Made by a program: the position numbers and the translations under genes. From Bryobacterales bacterium (GTDB lineage: Bacteria > Acidobacteriota > Terriglobia > Bryobacterales > Bryobacteraceae), in NCBI GenBank assembly GCA_025463005.1, contig JAOAPR010000013.1:1-51981 (forward strand): a DNA stretch of 51,981 nucleotides. Reading direction: 5' to 3'. This document shows, one piece after another, positions 1 to 8,284 of this stretch. Position 1 is the first letter of the stretch; each line of letters starts with the position of its first letter. The notes under the pieces are model-generated. The model did no database searches. It worked only from the letters and a program-made list of their open reading frames with translations, and was not told the DNA's origin.

Positions 1-3000
1 GGACCTCTGACCGCTGCGGCCGGACCGAACGCTGTTGCCGCGGCCGCGATGGATTCGGCCACCTGGACCCTGATCGGTCCCAAGCCGACCGGCTCCGGGA
101 GCAGCGTCACGTCGGGACGAGTCAATGCGATCGCCATCGATCCACGCGATAACAACGTGGTGTACATCGGCGCGGCCGAAGGCGGTGTCTGGAAAACCCT
201 CGACGGCGGCCTGACCTGGACGCCGCTGACCGACAATCAAGCCTCGCTGGCGAGTGGCGCTATAGCTATCGATCCCCAGAGTCCCGACACCGTGTATGTG
301 GGAACAGGCGAGGAGAATTTCAACGGAGACGGGTACTACGGCGCGGGGATTCTCAAATCGACCGACGCCGGCGCGACGTGGACCAACATCGTCGGGCCGT
401 TCTTGCGCGACAGGATCGGCACAGTGGCGGTGAGCCCCACCATCACGGGCTTGGTTCTCTGCGCCGCAACAAGCGGCCTGTGGCGATCCTCGGATGGCGG
501 CGCGACGTGGTCCCGCGTGCTGGTCGGAACAGCTACTTCGTTGATCTTCGACCCCCGGGACGGAAACAGCGTGTTCGCCGCTTTGGGCAACATCAACGGC
601 AACACCAGAAATGGCGTATATCATTCGGGAGACGGCGGTGTGACGTGGCTGCAGCTACCGCTCAGTTCGCCTACGGTGGCTAATATGGGACGCATCCAAC
701 TGGCGATGGCGCCCTCTCAGCCGTCAACTATGTACGCGCAAGTGCAAAATTCCGCCAGCGCGACTTTTGGAGCTCTCCTGGGAATCTGGAAAACAACCGA
801 CGGCGGGATCAGTTGGACCAAGTTGCCCGTTTTGAACGCAGCCTCCTGGGGAAATCAGTTGTGGTACGACACCGCAATCGCGGTCAGCCCCAGCAATCCG
901 GACGTGGTGTATTCCGGCGCGACACCCATCTTCCGGAGCCTGGATGGCGGGGCGACCTGGAATATCACCTCACAGGTCGGACCGAACCTGGTGCAGAACC
1001 ACGTGGACCAGCACATGTTCGTCTTCACGCATGATGGATCCAAGATGTATATGGGCAACGATGGAGGCGTGTACAGTATCAGCAATGTCACCTCGCCGAC
1101 CTTTAATTGGATCAGCCTGAACGCCACTCTGGCCATAACCCAGTTCTACCCGGGAATGTCCGTCGATCCTCAGAATGTTGCATTCGCCATCGGCGGCACG
1201 CAGGACAACGGGACGCAGCGGTACAGCGGCTCGCTGAATTGGGACAGCGTGACCTGCGGCGACGGCGGCTATACCGCCATCGATCCTTCCGCTCCGTCGC
1301 TCGCATATTCGGCGTGTCAGGACATTGCCATCCTGCGAACGTTGGATCTTAACGGAACTTCGGCTTGGATTTCGACCATCTACGGGATCAATCAGAGTGA
1401 TGCGACGCAGTTCATCTCCCCCTTCGTGATCGATCCATCCAGCCCCCAAACCTTGTACTTCGGCACGTACAGGCTGTGGCAGAGCCAGGACGGCGCCGGC
1501 AAATGGAAGGCGGTCTCGCGAGATCTGACCAGCGGATTCGGAACTCTAAAGGCGGTTGCGGTAGCGCCCTCCGATTCCAACACCATCTATACCGGTAGCA
1601 ACGACGCGGTGGTACGGGTGACTAACGATATTCAGGATGGAATCGACGCGATCTGGATCAACCGTAGTTCAGGACTTCCTACGCGCTCGGTAACCCATAT
1701 CAGCGTGGATCCCATTGACGCCGGAACGGCGTATGTCACGTTTTCAGGCTTTGCGGCCGGAAGTATTCTGTCCGGCCACGTCTACAAGACTTCGGATAGC
1801 GGAGCGACGTGGAACGATATCAGCGGCAACCTGCCGGATCTTCCGGTCAACGATCTGGTCATCGATCCGGATCTTCCGCAGACGTTCTACATCGCCACGG
1901 ATGCTGGTGTGATGGTGACGACTGACGGCGGCACCACGTGGTCAAGCCTGGGTCAAGGGTTGCCGAACGTGGTGGTGACTTCACTCGTGATGCAGCGGAA
2001 GTCCCGCCTGCTGCGAGCCGCCACGCACGGCCGCAGCGTGTGGGACATCCTGGTTCCGCTGGGCACCGGTGGAACCCAACAGCCCTTGATTAGCTCGATC
2101 ACACCCTCTACCGCCAACGCGGGAAGTCCGGAGCTCCCGATTACGATAACGGGATCGGGCTTCGGGTCATCGACGGTGGTCCGCTGGAACGGTCAGAATC
2201 GGCCGACGACCTTCGTCGACGGCAATCACCTGACGGTGAAGGTTCCGGCCAGTGATTTGGCACGTGTGGGACGGGCCTCGCTGACGGCGTTCAAAGCTTC
2301 GAACGGCGGCGGCGCTTCCAATGCGATCGGGTTCAATATCGGCCCGGGGCCGCAGACTTCTTCGGACGCTTTCGTAAGCTTGGTCTACACGCTGGGCGGG
2401 AGCGCGCTGGGGTATCAAACTCTGGCGTCTTTGTACGGCACGAACCTGGCCCCACAGACCGTGGTGGCGGACCTTTCCGGGCGTTGGCCTTTCACGCTGG
2501 GTGGAGTAACCGTGACGATGGGCGGCCTGCCGATGCCGCTATATTACGTTTCGCCGGACGTAATTGTGTTCCAGATACCCGTCTTCCTGGTCCCTGGACC
2601 GCTCAGACTGCCGCTGGTGGTTACGGTAGGAACGCAGTCGGTCACGATAAGTGTGACGGTACAGACCTATTCCCCGGCGATCGTCACCACCAACGTGGGC
2701 GGATCCGGACAAGCGAAGACAGTGGTTGCGCTCACCGGACAGATCGCAGCTCCTTCGGGGGCGTTTCCCAACTCGCGCCCGGCGCATGTCGGGGAATACA
2801 TTTCGATTTACGCGACTGGCTTGGGCGATGTGACGAATCGTCCGCTGCCAGGCGTCGCGGCTCCGTCCAATCCCTTGTCGTCGAGTGTGGTGAGACCGAC
2901 CGTGATCATCGGCGGAGTGACCGCTACCGACATCCAGTTTTCGGGGCTTGCACCGGGCTTCGTTGGATTGTTCGTGGTAAATGCGAGGATTCCTGTCGGC

Positions 3001-3093
3001 ACTCCGCTAGGGGATGCAATCCCGCTCAGGCTGAGCATCGGGGGGCTGACATCGAATACCGGTACGATCGCGGTTGACGCGGCCGGACAGTAG
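1..3093 (+). CDS. Secreted BNR/Asp-box beta-propeller protein with IPT/TIG and Solibacter-type C-terminal domain (5' partial)
   Basis: The frame is already open at base 1, so the gene starts upstream; an internal ATG lies at base 49 but the 16 codons before it read on smoothly. About 650 residues form repeated Asp-box/sortilin-like blades (S/T-x-D-x-G-x-T-W, e.g. LDGGLTWTPL, TDGGTTWSSL) with recurring 'IDP...VY' strands, as in glycosidase-like and VPS10-type propellers. Next comes an IPT/TIG immunoglobulin-like module (begins PLISSITPSTANAGSP) and then a roughly 230-residue C-terminal region with the YGTNLAP and YATGLGD signatures of family TIGR03437, known mainly from Solibacter. The role is unknown; extracellular binding or surface display is inference. 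A weak hairpin follows at 3167-3183. Confidence 0.85.
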   Translation, partial: GPLTAAAGPNAVAAAAMDSATWTLIGPKPTGSGSSVTSGRVNAIAIDPRDNNVVYIGAAEGGVWKTLDGGLTWTPLTDNQASLASGAIAIDPQSPDTVYVGTGEENFNGDGYYGAGILKSTDAGATWTNIVGPFLRDRIGTVAVSPTITGLVLCAATSGLWRSSDGGATWSRVLVGTATSLIFDPRDGNSVFAALGNINGNTRNGVYHSGDGGVTWLQLPLSSPTVANMGRIQLAMAPSQPSTMYAQVQNSASATFGALLGIWKTTDGGISWTKLPVLNAASWGNQLWYDTAIAVSPSNPDVVYSGATPIFRSLDGGATWNITSQVGPNLVQNHVDQHMFVFTHDGSKMYMGNDGGVYSISNVTSPTFNWISLNATLAITQFYPGMSVDPQNVAFAIGGTQDNGTQRYSGSLNWDSVTCGDGGYTAIDPSAPSLAYSACQDIAILRTLDLNGTSAWISTIYGINQSDATQFISPFVIDPSSPQTLYFGTYRLWQSQDGAGKWKAVSRDLTSGFGTLKAVAVAPSDSNTIYTGSNDAVVRVTNDIQDGIDAIWINRSSGLPTRSVTHISVDPIDAGTAYVTFSGFAAGSILSGHVYKTSDSGATWNDISGNLPDLPVNDLVIDPDLPQTFYIATDAGVMVTTDGGTTWSSLGQGLPNVVVTSLVMQRKSRLLRAATHGRSVWDILVPLGTGGTQQPLISSITPSTANAGSPELPITITGSGFGSSTVVRWNGQNRPTTFVDGNHLTVKVPASDLARVGRASLTAFKASNGGGASNAIGFNIGPGPQTSSDAFVSLVYTLGGSALGYQTLASLYGTNLAPQTVVADLSGRWPFTLGGVTVTMGGLPMPLYYVSPDVIVFQIPVFLVPGPLRLPLVVTVGTQSVTISVTVQTYSPAIVTTNVGGSGQAKTVVALTGQIAAPSGAFPNSRPAHVGEYISIYATGLGDVTNRPLPGVAAPSNPLSSSVVRPTVIIGGVTATDIQFSGLAPGFVGLFVVNARIPVGTPLGDAIPLRLSIGGLTSNTGTIAVDAAGQ

Positions 3094-3166
3094 CCCAAAC
3101 CAAACGCGCCTCTCAATGTTTTGTTCCCATAAGTTCCGGTAAAAGCTATCCGGCTGGTAAAGCTTA

Positions 3167-3189
3167 CTCCCGTTTTTCGGGAGGTTTTC
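3167..3189 (+). terminator. Weak intrinsic terminator after the BNR protein
   Basis: CTCCCG (3167-3172), a five-T loop and CGGGAG (3178-3183) form a perfect 6-bp stem followed by GTTTTCT. It sits 74 bases after the stop codon. The stem is short and the T-tract interrupted, so termination is plausible but not certain. Confidence 0.4.
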
Positions 3190-3217
3190 TAAGTAAAACC
3201 CCGCACGCGCAATTGAG

Positions 3218-3288
3218 GCAAACGTATGCCAAACAAGGTAAATACGCTAGCCCGAATACGGTGCTCGTCGGGTTGGCAGCGCGTTTGC
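3218..3288 (+). other. Nested stem-loop structure upstream of the coiled-coil gene
   Basis: Three nested helices can be drawn: GCAAACG (3218-3224) with CGTTTGC (3282-3288), TGCCAA (3227-3232) with TTGGCA (3273-3278), and CCCGA (3251-3255) with TCGGG (3268-3272). No known riboswitch core was recognised. It lies just upstream of a possible -10 (TATAAA, 3316-3321), so it could be a transcribed leader from an earlier promoter, a small RNA, or a DNA-level cruciform. Confidence 0.35.
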
Positions 3289-3348
3289 TCCTTAGGGTAA
3301 CCGCAGGACACGCAATATAAAGTGAGCCTGGCCGAGGAGAATAAACCT

Positions 3349-4203
3349 ATGTCTTCGCAAGGAACTGTGATTGCTTTGGGCGCTGGTCTGGTGTTGGCGC
3401 TGGCAGGAGACGGATATCTCCTGAAGCGCTCCGGTGACACCAATGACAAGATGGCGCAAACGCAGGCGGAAACGCAGACGCAAATCACCAAGCTGGGTGA
3501 TGCGACCACGGAGCTGCTGCAGCAGCGCCTGAAAGCGCTCGATGACGAAATGACGGCCGCCATGAAAGGTGCGAATACCACCACCACCGCGGCACTCAGA
3601 CGCGCTCAAGCCGAGGCTTTGAAGCATTCGCAAGAGCTCAGCGCGAAGATCCAGGAGCAACAGCAGCAGGTATCAGCGCAGATCGGCGATCTCAAGGAAG
3701 CTACGACCACGGTCGACTCCAAGGTCAGCGCCGTATCTTCGGATGTAGGAAACGTGAAGAGCGAGGTGACCTCGGTAAAGGCGGATATTGCTTCCACCCA
3801 GTCGGGACTTGAAAAAGCGACCGCGGATCTCAAGCGAATGACCGGCGACATGGGCGTGATGAGCGGCCTGATCGCGACCAACGGCAAAGATCTGGCGGCT
3901 TTGCGAGAGCTCGGAGAGCGGAACTACTTCGAGTTCGACCTGACCAAGAAGCAGGCTGACAAGCGAATCGGCAACGTCACGCTAAGGCTGAAGAACGCCG
4001 ACACCAAGCGGAATCGCTACACCCTCGAGGTTCTGGCGGACGACAAACGCGTCGAGAAGAAAGACAAGACCATCAATGAGCCGGTGCAAGTGTATGTGTC
4101 CGGCAACCGCCAGCCGTACGAAATCGTGATCAACCAGGTGAAGAAGGATGCGGTGGTCGGGTACCTTTCGACACCCAAGGTGACGGTAGCTCGTAGTAAT
4201 TAA
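3349..4203 (+). CDS. Membrane-anchored periplasmic coiled-coil protein, function unknown
   Basis: This 284-residue protein has an N-terminal hydrophobic anchor (about residues 5-20), then about 170 residues of heptad-rich, Ala/Gln/Lys/Glu/Thr coiled coil, and a compact C-terminal domain (about 190-284) rich in beta-prone stretches. The ATG at 3349 is chosen because GAGGAG (3334-3339) sits 9 bases upstream and a possible -10 (TATAAA) ends at 3321; a GTG at 3322 is in frame but abuts that -10. It is monocistronic and closed by a strong terminator. No named family was recognised; a structural or envelope-tethering role is inference. Confidence 0.75.
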   Translation: MSSQGTVIALGAGLVLALAGDGYLLKRSGDTNDKMAQTQAETQTQITKLGDATTELLQQRLKALDDEMTAAMKGANTTTTAALRRAQAEALKHSQELSAKIQEQQQQVSAQIGDLKEATTTVDSKVSAVSSDVGNVKSEVTSVKADIASTQSGLEKATADLKRMTGDMGVMSGLIATNGKDLAALRELGERNYFEFDLTKKQADKRIGNVTLRLKNADTKRNRYTLEVLADDKRVEKKDKTINEPVQVYVSGNRQPYEIVINQVKKDAVVGYLSTPKVTVARSN

Positions 4204-4229
4204 GAGCTAGGGAATCAGTTCGTGTTGTC

Positions 4230-4264
4230 GCGGGGCGGCCAGAGTTGGTCGCCCCGCTTTTTTT
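4230..4264 (+). terminator. Strong rho-independent terminator
   Basis: An 11-bp stem (4230-4240 with 4247-4257, one G-T pair) with loop AGAGTT is followed by seven T residues (4258-4264). It ends transcription of the coiled-coil gene; the T-tract overlaps the stop codon of the converging hydrolase gene. Confidence 0.9.
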
Positions 4265-4841
4265 ATGAGAGTGCAGCCAGGATTTGGTTCGTCCGAATCA
4301 CCGAACAGTACTCCCCGTCGAGATTGGCGAGGCTCATCGCATGAACCTCGTCCGCTGTTCGCCAAGTTCCATGCCAGTCCTTACGGCCGAACGTGAATGT
4401 TGCATCCTCCACCAGGAACGCATCGAATCCCAGGTTCCCCGCCATCCTGACAGTCGCTTCTACGGAATTGTTGGTGATCACTCCCGTTACAACCAGCAGG
4501 TTCTGGTTCGCCCTACGCAGTCTTGACTCAAAATTTGTTCCCACGAAAGCGCTATTCGTTCGCTTCGGGATGACGATCTCGCCTTCGTTCGGCTGTACCT
4601 CAGGCTTGAAGTCATGCCCGGGTTGGCCGGGCAGATAGTGGGAGGCTGGCTCGGCGGAATCGTGGCGGATGTGATACACAGGCCGATGCGTCGACCGCCA
4701 GGCTTCGAGTAGAGATGCAACGTTCTTCTCTGCTTCGGGGTTATTGCGCTCACCCCAGCTGGGATGATCGATGGCCTTCTGCAGGTCGATAACGATCAAT
4801 GCCGCATCGAGCGGCAAGGGCCTCGGAAGACGTAGCGCCAC
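4263..4841 (-). CDS. Isochorismatase-fold (cysteine hydrolase superfamily) protein with Ser in place of the catalytic Cys
   Basis: The 192-residue protein has the isochorismatase-like alpha/beta fold: IDLQ with Asp19, Lys93 in IPKRTNSAF, and the GVxTNxxVExTVRxAGxxGF block near residues 120-139. In nicotinamidase/carbamoylase members the catalytic nucleophile is Cys; here VITNNSVEAT has Ser126 at that place. True isochorismatases also lack the Cys, and some uncharacterised subfamilies carry the same NNSVEAT form, so this may be a distinct activity rather than a dead enzyme. The GTG start shares one base with the TAG of the upstream gene (TAGTG), implying translational coupling. Substrate unknown. 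Confidence 0.88.
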   Translation of the reverse strand: MALRLPRPLPLDAALIVIDLQKAIDHPSWGERNNPEAEKNVASLLEAWRSTHRPVYHIRHDSAEPASHYLPGQPGHDFKPEVQPNEGEIVIPKRTNSAFVGTNFESRLRRANQNLLVVTGVITNNSVEATVRMAGNLGFDAFLVEDATFTFGRKDWHGTWRTADEVHAMSLANLDGEYCSVIRTNQILAALS

Positions 4842-5626
4842 TACTTGTTAGTCGGCACTTTGATACGGCCTTCCCACAGGCTCTTGTTGTTTTCCTCGCA
4901 GGAATACTCCATGATTTCCCACTCGGGATGAAGGGTCCATCTTCGAACGCTATCCCAAGGCTTGGTGTAGGTCTTGGGATCGTCGATGGTGAGGATGTAG
5001 TCGATGTGACCCAGATCCGTGCGGCGAAACTGTTCGATGGTGTGCAACTGATCGCTGTGCGGATGCCCGATCGTGTCGATCCTGGTGCGGCCGTTGAAGC
5101 CGACGGTGTCAATGATCAGCGTGTCTCCTTCCCAGCGGCCGACGGAGTTGCCGAACCATGTGGGATCGTAGTCCTTGGGATGCGGGCGCCCGTCAATGGG
5201 CGTGACGTGGAACCAGCTGTTCTGCTCGTACATCATGGCGATGTACTTCTTGTCCTGCATGATCTGGACGGGATGCGGTCCGCCCACTGAGCGCAGCAAA
5301 CCGAACGGCAGGCACGCTCCCGCGTAGTCGCCCCCCTGGGTCGCATCGTACGATTCCCACTGCTGTTTTCCCCAGGCTGTATAGGGCAATTCCTTTACGC
5401 CTTTGCAGCACGCTTCGTCCTTGGTCACGTCGGCCATGCGCGGGGGCTGCCAGACTCCGCTGAAATCAGGCTTGCCGTCCGCCGTGCGGGGCGCGGGGCC
5501 CGACGGGGCTTTACTTTTCGACGCTTTCGCCGCCTTTTGCTGGCCTGCGGCGGTCGGCAGGCTCAGGCCCAGCGCGATGAGTGCAGCGGCGGCCGTCACG
5601 ACAGAAGCATGAGAGCGAATCTTCAT
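4841..5626 (-). CDS. Secreted protein of an acidobacterial 'GKPDFSGVW' family
   Basis: A 261-residue precursor: MKIRSHAS start, hydrophobic segment and an AQ-type cleavage region near residue 27, then a Lys/Ala/Ser linker and the DGKPDFSGVW block. The remainder is rich in Trp and His, with WEGDTLIIDTVGFN and an EYSCEEN tail; two Cys (ACCKG) are adjacent near residue 65. This architecture recurs widely in Acidobacteria without an assigned function. The ATG at 5626 is preferred to longer in-frame openings because it gives a clean signal peptide and has GGAGG upstream (spacing long, about 15). It is coupled by a one-base overlap to the hydrolase gene downstream. Confidence 0.75.
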   Translation of the reverse strand: MKIRSHASVVTAAAALIALGLSLPTAAGQQKAAKASKSKAPSGPAPRTADGKPDFSGVWQPPRMADVTKDEACCKGVKELPYTAWGKQQWESYDATQGGDYAGACLPFGLLRSVGGPHPVQIMQDKKYIAMMYEQNSWFHVTPIDGRPHPKDYDPTWFGNSVGRWEGDTLIIDTVGFNGRTRIDTIGHPHSDQLHTIEQFRRTDLGHIDYILTIDDPKTYTKPWDSVRRWTLHPEWEIMEYSCEENNKSLWEGRIKVPTNK

Positions 5627-5687
5627 AAGAAAACCATTTCCCCTCCGCAGGACATCATGCGCTTTGGAGCCGCGAGAGTCAAGCGCC

Positions 5688-5752
5688 GCGGGCCTTAGCA
5701 CCGGCTTGAGTCCGTGTGGGGCGGGCTTTAGCCCACGCGTGGTTTTAGCCCC
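5688..5752. repeat. Palindrome-rich intergenic repeat (REP-like)
   Basis: The gap between two minus-strand genes holds GGGCTTTAGCCC (5723-5734) flanked by related arms: GGGCCTTAGC at 5690, GTGGGGCGGGC at 5716 and GGTTTTAGCCCC at 5741. Read on the minus strand the unit is GGGGCTAAAACC, then GGGCTAAAGCCC, then a CTAAGGCCCGC arm. Such modular GGCTAAAGCC arms look like a dispersed intergenic repeat; genome-wide copy number cannot be judged here. Confidence 0.5.
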
Positions 5753-5753
5753 G

Positions 5754-6740
5754 CTATCTCTGCGTAGACTGCGTTTCCGCCGCCCCAACCATAAAGCGCG
5801 TGGGATCTGGCGGATCCGTAGCCGAGTCCCTTCGCGCATAGATGTTATACGTCCCCGATCCTGTCGCGATGCGGTCGGCGCAGTCGATGCGAAAAATGTT
5901 CCCGGCGAGTGAGAACACCAGCGAGTTTTCCGCCACCTCGCCCGCCTTTTCAAATCCCTGACCCGCGCGCGGCTTGAACGACAGGAGGTATCGTCCCTGC
6001 CCCGGGACAAAGACCGATACCATTGGCGCGCTCAACGCGGCGGGAAGGCTGCCTGCTTGCTGCTCTACGCCGTTGGCCCGAAGACGTGGCTGGGTGATCG
6101 TCAGTTCGGCGTCCTCTGCATAGACGTCCCGGGCGACTTCCTGGCGAGGCTTCATGGTACCCGCACCAACGCGGATGTAATCTATCATCTTCCGTCCAGT
6201 CTGGGCGTCTGCGGCGAGATTGAGCGCGATGCCCTCACCGTCTCGAAGAATCTGCGGAACCGGATACGGAACCGGCGAATCGCTGAACGCGACCCGAAAT
6301 GTATCCGTCCCGGGAATGGGTTCAAACGTCATCGTGTAGGTCAGATTCGTGTGGCGGAAATTGTCGCGTACGAACCGGTGAATAGTCACCTTCCCGGCTT
6401 CTCTTTCGATGCTCGTGACACCGCTCACCACGCTTTCGGCATAGTCCCTGGACATTTGCTCCACCCAAGTCTCGAATTCCGCACGAGGACCTTTGCTGGC
6501 AGCTGGAGGTGTGAGGACCCGGCCATCGGGGGTGACCGCCCCTCGAGTTGCACCTGTAGAACGGGCCGCCTCGAAAATCTCGCGGAAACGATCCGAGATA
6601 TCCAGTGCGGTTGCTATCGCGGGTGGAACATCTTCGAGGTACGCGGTCTGAACCTGGCCGATCCTCGTTCCATGGGGAGTAGAGGATTGCGCGAGTGCCG
6701 AAATCGCAAGTAGCACTGGAATAAATCCTGCGAGTTTCAA
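5754..6740 (-). CDS. Secreted protein of unknown function
   Basis: A 328-residue precursor whose TTG start (6740) is chosen because AGGAGG lies just upstream and the following LKLAGFIPVLLAISALAQ segment is a good signal peptide; longer in-frame openings run into the divergent cupin gene. The mature part is mostly beta-strand-like, with a conserved-looking FRHTNLTYTMTFEPIPGTDTF stretch around the middle and no catalytic motif I recognise. It is transcribed divergently from the cupin gene across only 29 bases, and its mRNA would run through the repeat at 5688-5752 toward the next secreted-protein gene. Confidence 0.65.
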   Translation of the reverse strand: MKLAGFIPVLLAISALAQSSTPHGTRIGQVQTAYLEDVPPAIATALDISDRFREIFEAARSTGATRGAVTPDGRVLTPPAASKGPRAEFETWVEQMSRDYAESVVSGVTSIEREAGKVTIHRFVRDNFRHTNLTYTMTFEPIPGTDTFRVAFSDSPVPYPVPQILRDGEGIALNLAADAQTGRKMIDYIRVGAGTMKPRQEVARDVYAEDAELTITQPRLRANGVEQQAGSLPAALSAPMVSVFVPGQGRYLLSFKPRAGQGFEKAGEVAENSLVFSLAGNIFRIDCADRIATGSGTYNIYARRDSATDPPDPTRFMVGAAETQSTQR

Positions 6741-6757
6741 AGCGCCTCCTAGCCCTT

Positions 6758-6764
6758 TATTATC
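6758..6764. promoter_or_regulatory. Shared, nearly symmetric -10 for divergent transcription
   Basis: TATTATC reads as TATTAT (-10) on the plus strand and GATAAT (-10) on the minus strand. The plus ATG at 6770 has no Shine-Dalgarno and would sit at the start site, i.e. leaderless; the minus TTG at 6740 lies about 20 bases from its -10 and does have AGGAGG. -35 elements are weak on both sides. Confidence 0.45.
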
Positions 6765-6769
6765 ACAGT

Positions 6770-7396
6770 ATGGTTCCAAGACTGTGTTTGGCGATTCTGA
6801 CGGCAGCGGCTTGCGCGGCGGCCCCGGCAACTGTCGAAATCGAAAACGATTGGGTGCGGGTCCTGCGCGTCAAACAGGGTCCCCACGAGAAAGCAGCCGA
6901 GCACCAGCATCCCGACTCGATTGCCGTCTACCTCACGGATGTCCATCAGCGCGTGAACGGTATGGAGATCACCCACAAGGCCGGCGACGTCGCCTGGCTC
7001 GAAGCGACGAAGCATACAGAGGAGAATCTTTCCGATCAGCCGCTGGAGTTCGTCCTGGTCGAATTGAAACCGGGGGCGCCCAAGGCCAAAGGCTGGCCGG
7101 TCGCGCTCGATCCCGTCAAGATCGATCCGGTCCATCACCTTGTGCCGATCGAGAACGCTCGCGTGCGCGTGCTGCGGACCATTCTCGAGCCGCACCTCAA
7201 GGGTCCGACGCACGATCATCCCTCCTACGTGGTCGTCTACCTGACCGAATTGCACACCACCATGACGCTGGGCGACGGCAAGCAGGTCGATAATCCACGC
7301 CGGGCGGGCGAAATCGCCTGGCGCGACCCCTACCGCCATAGCACTGAGAACGTGGGGGATCGGACGGCCGTGGAGATTCAGATCGAACTTAAGTAA
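6770..7396 (+). CDS. Exported tandem-cupin protein
   Basis: 208 residues with a short signal peptide (MVPRLCLAILTAAACA) and two cupin half-domains that look like an internal duplication. Repeat 1 (about 24-100) has EHQHPDSIAVYLTDVH and GDVAWLEATKHTEEN; repeat 2 (about 118-205) has HDHPSYVVVYLTELH and GEIAWRDPYRHSTEN. Each supplies clustered His residues of the cupin metal site (H-x-H and a late His), so metal binding is likely, though the enzymatic or binding role is unknown. No ribosome-binding site is visible before the ATG, consistent with a leaderless transcript from the -10 at 6758. Confidence 0.75.
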   Translation: MVPRLCLAILTAAACAAAPATVEIENDWVRVLRVKQGPHEKAAEHQHPDSIAVYLTDVHQRVNGMEITHKAGDVAWLEATKHTEENLSDQPLEFVLVELKPGAPKAKGWPVALDPVKIDPVHHLVPIENARVRVLRTILEPHLKGPTHDHPSYVVVYLTELHTTMTLGDGKQVDNPRRAGEIAWRDPYRHSTENVGDRTAVEIQIELK

Positions 7397-7444
7397 TAAT
7401 TTGCGTTCTCCGTCGACCCGCCAGCGTATTAGTCAGGTGAGCCC

Positions 7445-7996
7445 ATGTCTACCCAGGGAATTGCCGCGCCAATATCGGAGGCAATGACAGACGACCCTGA
7501 GCGCTTCGAGGAACTGGTGCGGGAACACCAGGCCATGGTGTTCAGCATGGCCTGCCGGTACCTGCGCAATCGGGCGCTGGCGGAAGAGATCGCCCAAGAT
7601 GTGTTTTTGCAGCTGTATCGGAAATTGCCCACGCTGGAATCGTCCGAACACGTGCTTCACTGGCTGCGCTGGGTGACGGCGCACCGCCTGATCGATCATT
7701 CGCGGCACGAGAAGCGCCGGCCGCAATCGCCGCTGGAAGATGCTCCGGAACCCGCGGCGGCGGGGGATTCCATGGGAAGCGCCGATCCGCTTCTCGCCAG
7801 TATGCTGCGGGATTTAGTGGCTGAGCTGCCGGAAAACGCGCGCGTGGTGATGATCTTGCGGTATCAGGAAGACTTGGATCCCATGGATATCGCCCGGGCC
7901 TTGGACATGCCGATCGCCACGGTGAAAAGTCACCTGCAGCGTTCGCTGGCACTTTTGCGGGATAAATTAACCCGCAAAAAGGGAGTTGGGATATGA
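7445..7996 (+). CDS. ECF-type RNA polymerase sigma factor
   Basis: 183 residues with only sigma region 2 (about 22-90: FEELVREHQAMVFSMACRYL, then NRALAEEIAQDVFLQLY) and region 4 (about 120-175: LPENARVVMILRYQEDL, then the helix-turn-helix MDIARALDMPIATVKSHLQR), separated by a variable acidic linker. This is the layout of extracytoplasmic-function sigma factors. GGTGAG lies upstream of the ATG. Its last four bases (ATGA) overlap the start of the next gene, a one-TM protein with a cytoplasmic N-terminus, which is the usual place for the cognate anti-sigma factor. It likely autoregulates this operon; its promoter motif is not identifiable. Confidence 0.92.
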   Translation: MSTQGIAAPISEAMTDDPERFEELVREHQAMVFSMACRYLRNRALAEEIAQDVFLQLYRKLPTLESSEHVLHWLRWVTAHRLIDHSRHEKRRPQSPLEDAPEPAAAGDSMGSADPLLASMLRDLVAELPENARVVMILRYQEDLDPMDIARALDMPIATVKSHLQRSLALLRDKLTRKKGVGI

Positions 7997-8283
7997 ATTT
8001 GGAAGACGAACTAAGAGCGGCCCTGCGGCGCGAAGATCCTTCGCCAGGTTTTGCCGGGCGCGTGCTGGCTCGGGCACAATCCCGCCCTGCGCCGAAGGCG
8101 CGGATTCCTCGGTTCATGTGGGCCGTGGCGATGGCAGCAATGCTGGTGATCGGGTTCGCGGTTACGTCCGAATATCGCCAGATGAAGGCGGAGCGCGCCG
8201 GCCGCGAAGCCGTGATCGCCCTGCGGATCGCGGCGGAGAAACTGAATCAAGCGCGTGACAAGGTCGTCAGGCGGGAGAACTGA
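7993..8283 (+). CDS. Small single-pass membrane protein, probable anti-sigma factor
   Basis: 96 residues: a charged N-terminal segment of about 36 residues (MNLEDELRAALRREDPSPGF), one transmembrane helix (about 41-58, FMWAVAMAAMLVIGFAV) and a charged helical C-terminal tail. The start overlaps the sigma gene stop by 4 bases, so the two are translationally coupled. No zinc-binding HxxxCxxC anti-sigma motif is present, so the function rests on position and topology. Confidence 0.7.
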   Translation: MNLEDELRAALRREDPSPGFAGRVLARAQSRPAPKARIPRFMWAVAMAAMLVIGFAVTSEYRQMKAERAGREAVIALRIAAEKLNQARDKVVRREN

Positions 8284-8284
8284 A

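Noticed and set aside
3211-3305. Cyclic-di-GMP-I (GEMM) riboswitch, suggested by GGCAAAC and a downstream GGTAACCG
   Set aside because: The paired-stem order and the conserved ACGCAAAGCC element are missing, so the region is listed only as an unassigned structure.
5627-6010. 128-codon N-terminal extension of the 261-residue secreted protein
   Set aside because: Arg/Ser-rich shadow that overlaps the upstream gene and the intergenic repeat; the signal peptide begins at 5626.
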